Virus record (IMG/VR): IMGVR_UViG_3300012986_000064
Coordinates: 1 to 63,449 of that record
Origin: a virus
DNA length: 63,449 bases
Direction: 5' to 3' (one strand)
Shown here: piece after piece, positions 41,238 to 49,721 of the stretch
Position numbering within the stretch: the stretch's first letter is position 1
Layout of the letters: each line of letters opens with the position of its first letter
The notes under the pieces: generated by a model
What the model saw: the letters and a program-made list of their open reading frames with translations, nothing else
Told to the model about the DNA's origin: nothing
Databases searched by the model: none
Position numbers and translations under genes: made by a program

Positions 41238-41867
41238 TTAGGCGGGGTTCAGGGCCTTGCGGGGGTCGAAGCTGGGCGTAATCAGCACCAGGTCCTTGTC
41301 CCAGTCGGGAGCCAGCGAGAAGCCGAAGGGCAGCTTATCCGTCGTTTTCAACCCTTCCAGACCACGGCTGGCCAGGTAGAAGTTGTAGAGGTCGATGCCC
41401 GCGATTTTGCCGTCGGCCAGCTTGCGGGCCAGAATGCGGCGGTCGCCGGTGATGAGGAAACCCGTCAGGCCCTGGGTGAGGCCGGCGGTGCTCTCATCGG
41501 CCAGGGTGCGGATTTCTTCGGCGATTTCGAAGGGCAGGCTCTCGAATACAGCCGTCGCTTTCACCGAGTTGAAGCCCACGAAGGTGCCCAGCCCGTCGAT
41601 GCTTTCGTTGCTGTTTTCGTTGATGTACTGCGGCTCCGACGAGGGGATTTTGAAGCCCGGAAACTCCGGCGTCTTCACCATCTTGGTATCGTCAGCGGCA
41701 GTCAGCAGTGCGGTCCAGTTGGCCAGCACCTTCGCGGCTGCCTCCGTGGCGAAGGGCGCATCGTCTTGTTGGCGTTGGAACACAGCGGCCACAATCTGGC
41801 CTAGGTTAATACCGCACACGACCGCTGAAATGGCGGTGAGGGCGGCGGGGCGGGTGCAAGTAGCCAT
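41238..41867 (-). CDS. structural protein with its own late motif
   Basis: 209 residues, mixed alpha/beta, no membrane segment, mostly acidic. It lies between terminase and portal, and late motif copy 5 precedes it by 24 bases, so high expression is likely. A structural or decoration protein is the best guess; a tail tube role is possible too. No known motif seen. It ends one base before the small head gene. Confidence 0.5.
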   Translation of the reverse strand: MATCTRPAALTAISAVVCGINLGQIVAAVFQRQQDDAPFATEAAAKVLANWTALLTAADDTKMVKTPEFPGFKIPSSEPQYINENSNESIDGLGTFVGFNSVKATAVFESLPFEIAEEIRTLADESTAGLTQGLTGFLITGDRRILARKLADGKIAGIDLYNFYLASRGLEGLKTTDKLPFGFSLAPDWDKDLVLITPSFDPRKALNPA

Positions 41868-41891
41868 GGGCTCAGCGGGGATGAGGTGAAT

Positions 41892-41916
41892 TAATGTTTG
41901 TAAAGTAAGTACATTA
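41892..41916 (-). promoter_or_regulatory. late motif copy 5
   Basis: The same 25-base core with TTACTTTAC in the centre; the ATG of 41867 is 24 bases downstream. It falls between the TerL stop and the next gene. Confidence 0.75.
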
Positions 41917-41943
41917 AATCCATCTTTTCCAAATCCGCTTCAG

Positions 41944-43509
41944 CTAGTTGCGGCGCTTGATAAACCAGGGCTTTGGGGTGGGCTTGCCCAGTTCAAAGAA
42001 CTCGCGCATCATAAACGTGTCGCCAAAGTCAGGCGAGCGGCCCTGCAGAATGACTTTCTGGGCCTCCTTGCTGTTGATGGTCTTGCGCTTATCTGGGTCG
42101 GTTGGGCCGCGCTTGATGGCCTTCAGGTCAGCTTTCAGCAACTCCAGCACCGTCGTTACTTTCTTGCCCAGCATGAGCTTCACGCCCCGTATGCCGTCCA
42201 CGGTAACGGTGTCGTCGTTGACCTGCACCGCCACCGAGGCCAGATTGGTGCGGTCGGCCATGCGGTAATAGCACTGGGTCTTCAGGTTGTAGTAGCGCTC
42301 CACCTCGCCTGTATCCGGGTCTTCCATGGGACTGGCGCCGCCGGCGAAGCCCCGGTAGCCCTTGCCATAGATAAACACCTTGCCGCCTACGCCGTCCTGG
42401 TCGACCAACACGTCCGACTCCGCTACCTGCCAAGCCCGGCGCTGGGTTTCGATGGCGTTGTAGATGGCGAGGGAATCGGTTTTGCGCTCTACGACGATTT
42501 GCACCACCTTCCAGCCTTCCCACACCATTATCACGGTGAAGTCCTTGCCGAAGCCGGCGGCGTCGCATGTGATGTAGCGGGGCGGCCGCGGCGGCTGGGC
42601 CAGCTGGTTGCTGAAGAGGTCACTGAGGCGGTTCGTTTCGAACAGGCCCAGGCCGTCTACCTTGATTTTCCAGTTGCCCTCCAGCAGCTGGGCTTTCTCC
42701 TCCGGGCCCAGGGCCATCAGGTTGCCGAGGTAGCTGGGGTCGATGTCGAGCAGCTTCCGGTTTTCAAATACGGTGCCCGGGATGAAGGTGGCCGACTTGG
42801 GCTGCACCGACGCCAGGTCGCCTTCGAACAGGTGCGGCGCCTGCGCTATCACGTCGGCCGGCGTGTCGCCCCAAATGGTCACTTCGCCGTCGCGGGTGAA
42901 GTAGCGCACCACCCCGGCCCGCTCCTTGATGGGGAAGCCGGTTTCGGGATTTATCCACCAGGATATAAACTCAGCTACCCAGCTGTCCGGGTCGGGGTTG
43001 CAGCTGGCCCGCACGTAGGGCTTCACGCCGCTCGTGCTCCGGTTGCGGCTGAGCATGTAGAAGAACTGGTACTCCGAGAAGTGCGTGAGCTCGTCGAAGA
43101 TGATGAGCGGTATCTCGGTGCCTTGCCAGTCGCTCACTGTTTTGTCAAACTGCAGGTGTCGAAACGCCACGGTGGCTCCGCTGCGAAACTTCCAGTCCAC
43201 CTGGGCTTCGCGGGGCGTGGCCCCAATGAGGGGGAACAGCTTTTTGCTGGCATCCCACAGGCCGCCGGCGTTCATAATCTGCGGATAGGTCCGCCGGAAG
43301 ACAACCGCTTGAAAGTTGGAGTTGAACTGATGGCGGGTGCATTCCATGAGCAGGGCAAAGGTTTTGCCACCACCAGCGCCGCCGCCGATGATGGCAATGT
43401 CGGCCGACGTGCTCAGGGCCGCCGTCTGAAACCCAGGCTGCGGGTAGATGCCGGGGCCGCGCTGGGGCTGGCCGGCCCGGCGGGGCTTAGCTACGCGAGT
43501 GGCGCTCAT
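41944..43509 (-). CDS. terminase large subunit
   Basis: 521 residues, the usual length. Walker A G-G-G-A-G-G-G-K-T (42-50), Walker B P-L-I-I-F-D-E (about 133-140), and nuclease-domain aspartates in C-D-A-A-G-F-G (about 313) and L-V-D-Q-D-G-V-G-G (about 367), with S-P-D-F-G-D-T near the C-terminus. It pumps phage DNA into the procapsid and cuts the concatemer. The ATG overlaps the stop of the upstream membrane protein gene (ATGA). Confidence 0.95.
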   Translation of the reverse strand: MSATRVAKPRRAGQPQRGPGIYPQPGFQTAALSTSADIAIIGGGAGGGKTFALLMECTRHQFNSNFQAVVFRRTYPQIMNAGGLWDASKKLFPLIGATPREAQVDWKFRSGATVAFRHLQFDKTVSDWQGTEIPLIIFDELTHFSEYQFFYMLSRNRSTSGVKPYVRASCNPDPDSWVAEFISWWINPETGFPIKERAGVVRYFTRDGEVTIWGDTPADVIAQAPHLFEGDLASVQPKSATFIPGTVFENRKLLDIDPSYLGNLMALGPEEKAQLLEGNWKIKVDGLGLFETNRLSDLFSNQLAQPPRPPRYITCDAAGFGKDFTVIMVWEGWKVVQIVVERKTDSLAIYNAIETQRRAWQVAESDVLVDQDGVGGKVFIYGKGYRGFAGGASPMEDPDTGEVERYYNLKTQCYYRMADRTNLASVAVQVNDDTVTVDGIRGVKLMLGKKVTTVLELLKADLKAIKRGPTDPDKRKTINSKEAQKVILQGRSPDFGDTFMMREFFELGKPTPKPWFIKRRN

Positions 43510-43901
43510 GGCAAACTCGATGGAGTAGCCCGGGTTCGTCTAAAGCTTACTATCAATAAGACGGCGTTAGCTACGGCAATGGTCCATTGAATAGCGTTAT
43601 GGGCTAACGCTGGTATAAGTACACCTCGGAGAACAGCAGTGAGGAATGCTACAATAAAGCCCCCTGCTAGAAGGAGTAACATGATAACCTTAGCCCATTG
43701 CTTGCCCTTCCAGACATAAACAGCAATAAGGAAGAAGACAGTGCTCAAAATAGCTATTTGCAGGGTAGGGGTAGATTGAAGGGGATGCTTGCCAATGCTT
43801 TTGACTTGCATGTAATAGCTGATTAGCCAGTTGATTATGAATCCAGCTAGAAATAGCACTGCTGACAATTTTTCGTACTTGCGTTTCCGGGTGATTTCCA
43901 T
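43506..43901 (-). CDS. four-pass membrane protein between terminase genes
   Basis: 131 residues from MEITRKRKYEK, basic start, then four membrane segments (about 12-30, 48-65, 73-95 and 103-120). The sequence is AT-rich compared with the terminase genes on either side. It is translationally coupled to TerL through ATGA. An extra membrane protein between TerS and TerL is not part of the usual packaging module, so it looks like a moron. Superinfection exclusion is one possibility; no motif proves it. Confidence 0.65.
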   Translation of the reverse strand: MEITRKRKYEKLSAVLFLAGFIINWLISYYMQVKSIGKHPLQSTPTLQIAILSTVFFLIAVYVWKGKQWAKVIMLLLLAGGFIVAFLTAVLRGVLIPALAHNAIQWTIAVANAVLLIVSFRRTRATPSSLP

Positions 43902-43958
43902 CGTATGAGGACTTAGTGCGCAGAACGGGCTGCTTTTTCCAAGCAAAGTAGAGATTTG

Positions 43959-44510
43959 CTACCGCCCGTTATCGGGCACGTAGATGTTAGACCCAGCCTC
44001 GAACTTCTCCCCAGCGTTTGTGTGGTCGAACTTCTGTGGCGCATAGCGGCCGTGTATCTGCAGAATCTTGTGCACGGCATCCTTCGCGTCGTGCAGCTTT
44101 ACCGTGGTGCGCCGCTCGGTGCGCTCAGCATCGCCCATCGCGATGGTCACAGTGGTCTGCGTCATCTCCTTGATGAGGTGCAGGTGGTCCTTCGCCTCCG
44201 GGTGGCTCAGGTTGAACTCCAACGTCCCATCCTCACCCACCTTCAGAAACCGCTGGATGCTGCCGCGGCCCCAGTCAGCCAGCTTGGCAATGGCTTCCCC
44301 GGCTGACATACTATACCGGGCCATGTGCTTTTCAATAGCCGCCTGCACCCGCTCATCACCGAGCAGGTCGCTGCCCGTTTGCCGGGCCGATTTGGCCGAA
44401 TACCCGGCTCGCTCCGCGGCAGCCGTCGCATTCCAGTCAATGCAGTACTCCAGCACGAAGGCTTTCGCCTTCGCGCTGAGTGCTTTAGTCTTCGGTGGTT
44501 GGCTTCCCAT
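43959..44510 (-). CDS. terminase small subunit
   Basis: 183 residues with an N-terminal HTH pattern (F-V-L-E-Y-C-I-D-W-N-A-T-A-A-A-E-R-A-G-Y-S, about 18-38) typical of Terminase_2/TerS proteins that recognise phage DNA at the packaging site. The C-terminal part (130-183) contains the oligomerisation/TerL-contacting region. It opens the packaging module and follows late motif copy 6 with a 40-base leader containing a repeated GTACATT. Confidence 0.9.
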   Translation of the reverse strand: MGSQPPKTKALSAKAKAFVLEYCIDWNATAAAERAGYSAKSARQTGSDLLGDERVQAAIEKHMARYSMSAGEAIAKLADWGRGSIQRFLKVGEDGTLEFNLSHPEAKDHLHLIKEMTQTTVTIAMGDAERTERRTTVKLHDAKDAVHKILQIHGRYAPQKFDHTNAGEKFEAGSNIYVPDNGR

Positions 44511-44550
44511 CGCCTTAACCTATGGTAGAATGTACGGAAATGTACGGTTG

Positions 44551-44575
44551 TAATGTTTGTAAAGTAAGTACATTA
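44551..44575 (-). promoter_or_regulatory. late motif copy 6
   Basis: Core identical to copies 1 and 5. It begins the whole packaging and head module, with a 40-base leader before the TerS ATG. It lies immediately after the stop of the HNH gene. Confidence 0.75.
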
Positions 44576-44576
44576 T

Positions 44577-45017
44577 TCATAAAAAAGGGGCTGGTTGGGG
44601 TTGATGACGGGCCGCCCAGATGTCGGTGCCCTTCGCCTGGTTGCACGGCTCGCACAGGCACTGAAAGTTGCTGCGGTGGTTGCTGCCGCCCCGTGCCAGC
44701 GGCACAATGTGGTCGGCCGTCAGCCGCTCCGTGCTGCCGCAGTGCTCGCAGCGCCCGCCGGCGGCGGCAATCACCTCGGCCCGCATGGCAATACGCTCCG
44801 GCTTGCTCAGCCGCTCCAGGGGGGCGGGCTGCTCGGGCGCGGGGCCGTAGAGCTCCTGTAGCCGGCGCTTCTTCCGGGCCCGGCGGCCCTTGCTGGGCTT
44901 CGGGGTGGGCAGACCGCCGGGGAAGTACTCTTTGTTGGGGAGGCGCACGGCTTCGAAGTAGACTTCCCCGGTTTCCGGGTCCCGGCGCTTGACGATGTGG
45001 CGCAGCTTCTTCATCAC
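44577..45017 (-). CDS. HNH endonuclease
   Basis: 146 residues. The HNH domain is clear in the second half: C-E-H-C-G, A-D-H-I-V-P-L-A-R-G-G-S-N-H and C-x-x-C-N. The first half is basic and proline-rich. HNH proteins next to terminase often take part in cos cutting or DNA packaging of long-tailed phages, so a packaging role is plausible; general DNA cleavage or homing is the alternative. It overlaps the ASCH gene by four bases. Confidence 0.85.
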   Translation of the reverse strand: MMKKLRHIVKRRDPETGEVYFEAVRLPNKEYFPGGLPTPKPSKGRRARKKRRLQELYGPAPEQPAPLERLSKPERIAMRAEVIAAAGGRCEHCGSTERLTADHIVPLARGGSNHRSNFQCLCEPCNQAKGTDIWAARHQPQPAPFL

Positions 45018-45649
45018 GCGGGCAGTTTAACGGCGGCCTGCACCTGCGCAATCACGTCTTTTGGCACCTCCCACAGTGACAGGGCGCCTTTGGCCGGTAC
45101 TGGCTCGGCCAGGCGCAGTACGTCCTGCAGCACCCACGCGAAGCGGCCGGGGCTGTAGTCACCGAAGGCGTATTCCTGGGGCGTGAGCTGGGCCGGGTCC
45201 AACTCTCGAGCATTCGTAATGCGCTGGCCGGCGTGGGCACCTTCGGGCATGATGCGCTTGCACAGCTGCAGATTGGCCACAGCCACGATGCCCCCGCGGG
45301 GCAGGGTATCGAAGGTGTGGCCCATCGCTTCCACGGCTGCTTTGATGTACGGGTCGTGCTCGCAGAGGGTACGCACGTGGCTGGGCTTGCCCAGGCTGGC
45401 GGCAATGGCCAGCGGCCCACGGTAGGCCGTATTCCAGCTGCGTGTTTCCAGGTGCTTCAGCCGGAAGGCGACCAGTGAGGCCCACGGCTGCAGCAGGGAA
45501 ATAGCTTTAAGACCCGGGCCCAGGCGGAGGTTGGCGCGTAGGGCCGCATCGACGAGTTCAAGCACGGCCAGCTTTACCGGCGCGGGGGCGTTGGGGTCCA
45601 TCGTGGCCGTGGCCGACGAGAAGGGCAGGGGTAGGGTGTGGTGTTCCAT
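45014..45649 (-). CDS. ASCH-domain protein
   Basis: 211 residues. From about 45 the pattern K-A-I-S-L-L-Q-P-W-A-S-L and K-H-L-E-T-R-S-W, then Y-R-G-P-L-A-I and F-A-W-V-L-Q-D matches ASCH domains, small PUA-like folds that bind RNA or modified nucleotides. The N-terminal 40 residues are a proline- and alanine-rich lead. It overlaps the upstream nuclease gene by one base. It may act on RNA or on base modification during the early phase. Confidence 0.85.
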   Translation of the reverse strand: MEHHTLPLPFSSATATMDPNAPAPVKLAVLELVDAALRANLRLGPGLKAISLLQPWASLVAFRLKHLETRSWNTAYRGPLAIAASLGKPSHVRTLCEHDPYIKAAVEAMGHTFDTLPRGGIVAVANLQLCKRIMPEGAHAGQRITNARELDPAQLTPQEYAFGDYSPGRFAWVLQDVLRLAEPVPAKGALSLWEVPKDVIAQVQAAVKLPA

Positions 45650-46305
45650 TATGCTGCTATGGGATAAAGTTTTCCGTTGTCGAGTCGCACCCCATCAATG
45701 ACGCCTTCACGAATCAGCTTTGATAAGGCAGCAGTACCGCTGGGGATGCTGGCGTAGTGGTGGTCTATGGCTTTCAGTGCTTCTTTCAAGCTGATGCCTG
45801 GCCGGCCAGATATGTACCGCGTAAGGCGTTGCACAGTGCTTTGGAAGCGGGTAAAATGCCCTCCGTGGTTACTACCTGCTGCGCACCACGTTTTTTGCTC
45901 CTCATGTAGATGCACCGTCCCAGGGCGCCGGTTGAGCTTTGGAGCAATGTCCTGTTTCACTTGGTGCTCTTCGCCACCGTGACGCGGGATTAGACGCAAC
46001 ACACCAAAGCCAAGCTTCTGGGCTATGTCATGTGCTAACGCCCAATTGCGTGGGGTAGCGAAAGGCAGCCGCGCTGGGGCTGGAATGGCAATGCTGCTGA
46101 AATGAAACCAGGCTGCGTTCCGATATGCTTGGTCCATTACTGCCAGGTTGAGCTGCGTCTTAACCTCAATCGCCCACCGGACGGCGCCACGCACGGCTAC
46201 AATGTCGGCTCGCCCCTGTGGCGTTGCAACTTCCTGGTATACTTCCCACCCTCCGACGGTTAGCCATTCGACAACGGCTCGGGCTAAAAGCTGTTCAGAG
46301 TTCAT
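45649..46305 (-). CDS. PD-(D/E)XK nuclease-like protein with C-terminal helical domain
   Basis: 218 residues. The N-terminal half shows G-R-A-D34-I-V-A-V and A-I-E47-V-K49 in the right spacing, with W-x-V-Y-x-E-V before them, as in restriction-type nucleases of the Mrr/endonuclease-NS family. The C-terminal part (about 150-218) looks like a winged helix (T-A-A-L-S-K-L-I-R-E-G-V-I). Cleavage of DNA, perhaps host or rival phage DNA, is expected. Overlaps both neighbours by 1-4 bases. Confidence 0.75.
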   Translation of the reverse strand: MNSEQLLARAVVEWLTVGGWEVYQEVATPQGRADIVAVRGAVRWAIEVKTQLNLAVMDQAYRNAAWFHFSSIAIPAPARLPFATPRNWALAHDIAQKLGFGVLRLIPRHGGEEHQVKQDIAPKLNRRPGTVHLHEEQKTWCAAGSNHGGHFTRFQSTVQRLTRYISGRPGISLKEALKAIDHHYASIPSGTAALSKLIREGVIDGVRLDNGKLYPIAA

Positions 46306-46484
46306 AGTTTTCGCAGTTGGCGAGCCAGCACCACGTGCCGGCCCTGGGTTTCAAATTCCACTAGCATGTTGCTGTTGCGGCCCCGGATGCACTTGCCGGC
46401 GCTGTTGAGCACGGCCGTGCAGGGCTGGTCCTTCAGGGCGACCGACGTAAGCCGGTCGCCCAAGTAGAGGTAGCGCTTACCCAT
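46302..46484 (-). CDS. small basic protein, unknown
   Basis: 60 residues, beta-rich, basic, with L-V-E-F-E-T-Q-G-R-H-V-V-L in the second half. It overlaps the upstream gene by 8 bases and the nuclease gene by four, which supports real translation. No family is recognised; an SH3-like small fold is possible. Confidence 0.55.
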   Translation of the reverse strand: MGKRYLYLGDRLTSVALKDQPCTAVLNSAGKCIRGRNSNMLVEFETQGRHVVLARQLRKL

Positions 46485-47289
46485 GACTCACCGGCGCTTT
46501 GCGTAGCCCATGCTGCTCATAGCGGACCTCTTGCCCATCAGCCCACGCAACCACGTCTCCGACGGCCTGTGCCTGCGTGGGGTGGGCCTGGCCCGTCGCG
46601 GTACCGGCGGCGTTCTTGCCGAAGTAGCGCAGCTGGGGCGCCTCGCTGGGGCGGGCAGTGTTGATGCACTGCACGGTGCCGATGGGTTCGCCCTGACGGT
46701 AGATTATGGTGTGCGTATCAGGGTGACGCAGGACCGTGTAGGAGAGTGAAGGCACTACTGGGCTTTGCTCGGCTAGTATCCTGTCAATGGTTGTCAGGTT
46801 GATACAGTTGGGCACGCCCCGCGTCGCCATTGTGCGTATGGTAGCCAGTTTGGCTTCGGCGGTATCAGCCCGCACTTCAGCAGTCGCCAGTTTATCTGCC
46901 AACGTAATGATGCGGTTGCGGGCCAGCACGACAACCATTTCGTGGTCCAAATCGCTCCGGCTTAGCATCCGAACCTTGTCGGCAACCTGCGCATGGGACA
47001 GCTCGGGCAGCATCATGCCATTGTGCTTCACAATGCTATCAAATCGGTCTAGCCGGTCGTTGGCCTGCTTCAGTTGAGCCAGCAGCTCAATTAGGTAGGT
47101 GCGGTAGGTCGCACGTTCCAGCGGCGCAGCATCGGTATCATTCACCCATGCCTGAATCTCGTTGCGGCGGGCGGCACACCAAGCGGCTGGCATTGGGTGC
47201 TGGGTATGGTAGGGGGCTTGGTTCTCAGACATGGAATTGTGGCGTTTTTGGTCGGTGAATGGGTTCTTTAGATTGTGGCAGGTACTCAT
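46477..47289 (-). CDS. phage early protein with coiled coil, unknown
   Basis: 270 residues from MSTCHNLKN, chosen because its ATG overlaps the TGA of the preceding gene; MSENQAP (47232) is the alternative. The middle (about 70-145) is a helical coiled coil with A-D-K-L-A-T-A-E-V-R-A-D-T-A-E-A-K. The C-terminus is beta-rich. No catalytic motif is seen. Part of the early operon. Confidence 0.55.
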   Translation of the reverse strand: MSTCHNLKNPFTDQKRHNSMSENQAPYHTQHPMPAAWCAARRNEIQAWVNDTDAAPLERATYRTYLIELLAQLKQANDRLDRFDSIVKHNGMMLPELSHAQVADKVRMLSRSDLDHEMVVVLARNRIITLADKLATAEVRADTAEAKLATIRTMATRGVPNCINLTTIDRILAEQSPVVPSLSYTVLRHPDTHTIIYRQGEPIGTVQCINTARPSEAPQLRYFGKNAAGTATGQAHPTQAQAVGDVVAWADGQEVRYEQHGLRKAPVSHG

Positions 47290-48272
47290 GCCGCCACCTC
47301 CTGTCCTTGTTGGGGCACCTGGTCCCACGTGCGGCCGCCCAGGTCACGGCCGGCGGCATGCTTGCCTAGCTTCACCGATACTACCCCGCCGGGCCAGTTG
47401 TACCAATCGGTGCGGCCTTTGGCGCCAATTCCGTCCGGCTTGGGCTCCGTTGGATAGAAGGGCTTGTACTCGCCCCACTGCTTGAAAAAGAAGCTCACCC
47501 CCGCCGCGGTGCATTGGTCGCGCAGGTTCCGGGCCCAGTCGGAGTGCATCGGCCGGGCACCGGGGCCGCTCTCGCCACCGACGATTACCCAGTTGATGTG
47601 TGGGGCAAACACGGAAGCACGACGCAAGCAATTCAGCCGGCGTTCACCATTTGAAAGGGGCAGTGTTGTTAAGTCTACCGGCCCCAACAGCGGCTCGCAG
47701 CTCAGGAAGCGCACGGCCGCTGGCGCGGCCAGCAGGTGCGGAATGCGCAGGTCGGCCTGCTCCTGGTTTTCCACCGACGTGCCCAGCCAGACGTTGGCGG
47801 GCGGGCAGCCGTTTATCCAAGCTTCTGCCCATTCTACGAATGACATATCAAGCTCTGCATCACTCCAGGTCGGAGTTGTTTCAAATGAGCGAAGCGCCGG
47901 TACAATATTCTCCGGCCGCTTCGTGAGCAGCAGCCAGTCCAGGTGCGGCGTATCGTAGATGAGGCGCAGCAGGCGCAGGCGCGGGGCGTGCAGCTCGGCT
48001 CGGTCTTCGAACACATCAGCCAACGAAGCGCAGAAAACACGGTGGCGTTGGCCAGCGGCCTGGGCCAGCTGGTTCCATTTCAGTGGCTGCTTCCATTGCG
48101 CCTCGGCGGCCACTACACGGGTGCCATTGTCGCCCCAGATGCCCAGCACGCCGGGGTTGCGCTTGCTCAGGGTTTCGGCGTAGCAGTTTTTGCACCCAGC
48201 CGAAACTTTGGTGCACCCGCGCCAGGGGTTGAAGGTGTGGTCAGTCCACTCGATGTTGCTATTCTCAGCCAT
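47286..48272 (-). CDS. Gp37/Gp68 (DUF5131) family protein
   Basis: 328 residues. The N-terminus N-I-E-W-T-D-H-T-F-N-P-W-R-G-C-T-K-V-S and the Cys cluster G-C-K-N-C-Y are the hallmark of the phage Gp37/Gp68 family, followed by W-L-L-L-T-K-R-P-E-N and S-C-E-P-L-L-G. The C-x7-C-x2-C arrangement resembles radical-SAM/metal-binding proteins and it may modify a nucleic acid or cofactor; the activity is unproven. Common in phages and mobile elements. Confidence 0.9.
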   Translation of the reverse strand: MAENSNIEWTDHTFNPWRGCTKVSAGCKNCYAETLSKRNPGVLGIWGDNGTRVVAAEAQWKQPLKWNQLAQAAGQRHRVFCASLADVFEDRAELHAPRLRLLRLIYDTPHLDWLLLTKRPENIVPALRSFETTPTWSDAELDMSFVEWAEAWINGCPPANVWLGTSVENQEQADLRIPHLLAAPAAVRFLSCEPLLGPVDLTTLPLSNGERRLNCLRRASVFAPHINWVIVGGESGPGARPMHSDWARNLRDQCTAAGVSFFFKQWGEYKPFYPTEPKPDGIGAKGRTDWYNWPGGVVSVKLGKHAAGRDLGGRTWDQVPQQGQEVAA

Positions 48273-49467
48273 TGGTAAGGGCGCCCACCTGCGCGGGCAT
48301 TTCGGGTTGGGGTGTAGGAATCGGGTACAGCAGGTAATCGTCGTACTTCTTGCTCACTTTCCGGTAAGCCGGGCGCACCTGGTCAGCTTCTTTGGGCTTC
48401 AGCTTGTGGTCGCGCACCAGCGCCGTTTTGGAGCAATAGCCTTCCACATAGTCATGTGTGTAGGGTACATAATCCACACCGAGCACCAGCTTGCGCAGGC
48501 TGTAGAGCGGGGTGAGGTAGTTGCCGTATTGGCTGCGGGGGAAGTCCTCGTCTTTCTGCCACATGGCCACCGGCTGCAGCTGGTCGTCGGGTTTTAGCAG
48601 GTACACATTCTCCCGGCTGACCAGGTGCTTCGGGCGGGGTGGGTGTTCAGCCTGGCCGTAGCGGCGCAGCTTCAGCAACTTGCCGTACCGGTTCCATACC
48701 GTCACCGGGTAGCCGGTCAGGTGCTCGCAGAAGGTGTTAGCCGATGCCTGGGCCCGTAGCTCATCCGGCAGCAGGTCCCGGTCTTCACGCAGGCCCATTG
48801 CGGGATAATGGCGAGCCTCCCACGCTTCATTGCGGGCCTGTGCCGCTTTTGCCACCTCGCGCTGCTCGCGCGCCCACACACCCTCCAAGTACCAATCCAC
48901 CTGCCGCTGCGCCCAGCGTTCGGCCTTCGCAGCCTCCAACCGGGCCCGCTCGGCCGGGTCGGTTAGCCAGGCCCACACGTCGCGGGCGGCATAGCAGTCA
49001 GCCAGAGCTCCGTGCGCTTTGCCGGTCCAGACGTGGCCCACGTGTTCAGTAGCCGTGGCCAGTGACTGCCAGCGGTAGTTGCCGTGGTACTCATTCCACA
49101 CCCGGACCTCGGGGTGCTCGGAGAAAACCAGCATGCAGCAATGCACCGCCGCCGGTGGGCCCAGGGCAAAGGCTTCGCGCAACACGGTGGTGTCGTAGCT
49201 GGCATTGTAAATAACAACTTCCTGCCCGCGGATGAGGTCGGATACCTGCCGTGTTACATAGCCCAGGCACGGTACCGCTTCGTGAAACACATCAGCCGGC
49301 GTAATGCCGTGGATGCGCTGGGCGTCGGGCCAAGACTTCGCCCGCTCGGGCCGCACCAGGGTGTTGAGCAGCACAGTGCCTTGGTCGTTGATGATGGCCA
49401 CCGAAAGGCATTCAGCGGTATCGGGGTATTTCCCGGTGGTTTCGGTGTCGAGTACGAGGTAAGCCAT
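48265..49467 (-). CDS. DEDDh exonuclease (DnaQ-like)
   Basis: 400 residues from MAYLVLDTETTG. Asp7 and Glu9 form the ExoI motif, N-A-S-Y-D the ExoII region and H-G-A-L-A-D-C-Y-A-A-R-D the ExoIII motif, as in DnaQ/RNase T-type 3'-5' exonucleases. The C-terminal half (about 200-400) is a helical/basic extension not found in minimal DnaQ, with unknown role. It likely proofreads or processes ends in phage replication. Overlaps the next gene by eight bases. Confidence 0.85.
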   Translation of the reverse strand: MAYLVLDTETTGKYPDTAECLSVAIINDQGTVLLNTLVRPERAKSWPDAQRIHGITPADVFHEAVPCLGYVTRQVSDLIRGQEVVIYNASYDTTVLREAFALGPPAAVHCCMLVFSEHPEVRVWNEYHGNYRWQSLATATEHVGHVWTGKAHGALADCYAARDVWAWLTDPAERARLEAAKAERWAQRQVDWYLEGVWAREQREVAKAAQARNEAWEARHYPAMGLREDRDLLPDELRAQASANTFCEHLTGYPVTVWNRYGKLLKLRRYGQAEHPPRPKHLVSRENVYLLKPDDQLQPVAMWQKDEDFPRSQYGNYLTPLYSLRKLVLGVDYVPYTHDYVEGYCSKTALVRDHKLKPKEADQVRPAYRKVSKKYDDYLLYPIPTPQPEMPAQVGALTNG

Positions 49468-49471
49468 GTAC

Positions 49472-49717
49472 TTAGGGATTAGGTAATGAGAGAGGCTGTA
49501 ATGCTTCGCGTGCTTCGGCGCTGCCCTGTGCTTCCCGACGCTGCAGCTCGGCAATGGCCCGCTTGCGCAGGTCCAGCTGGGTAGGGGTGGAGCCCGGCCC
49601 GTAGAGCTTGACGATGTGGGCCAGCGTGCGCACGGGGTACACCCGCAGGTTGCCAATGTGCTGGTAGAAGCGCCAATAGGTCGCTTCGGGGGTGCGGTGA
49701 AGGGAGCGTAGTTCCAT
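49472..49717 (-). CDS. small helical protein, unknown
   Basis: 81 residues, helical and basic, with L-R-K-R-A-I-A-E-L-Q-R-R-E near the C-terminal third. It lies 4 bases from both neighbours in the replication operon, which supports that it is real. The repeated position between a DnaC-like loader and exonuclease suggests a replication accessory role, without proof. Confidence 0.5.
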   Translation of the reverse strand: MELRSLHRTPEATYWRFYQHIGNLRVYPVRTLAHIVKLYGPGSTPTQLDLRKRAIAELQRREAQGSAEAREALQPLSLPNP

Positions 49718-49721
49718 GGGT

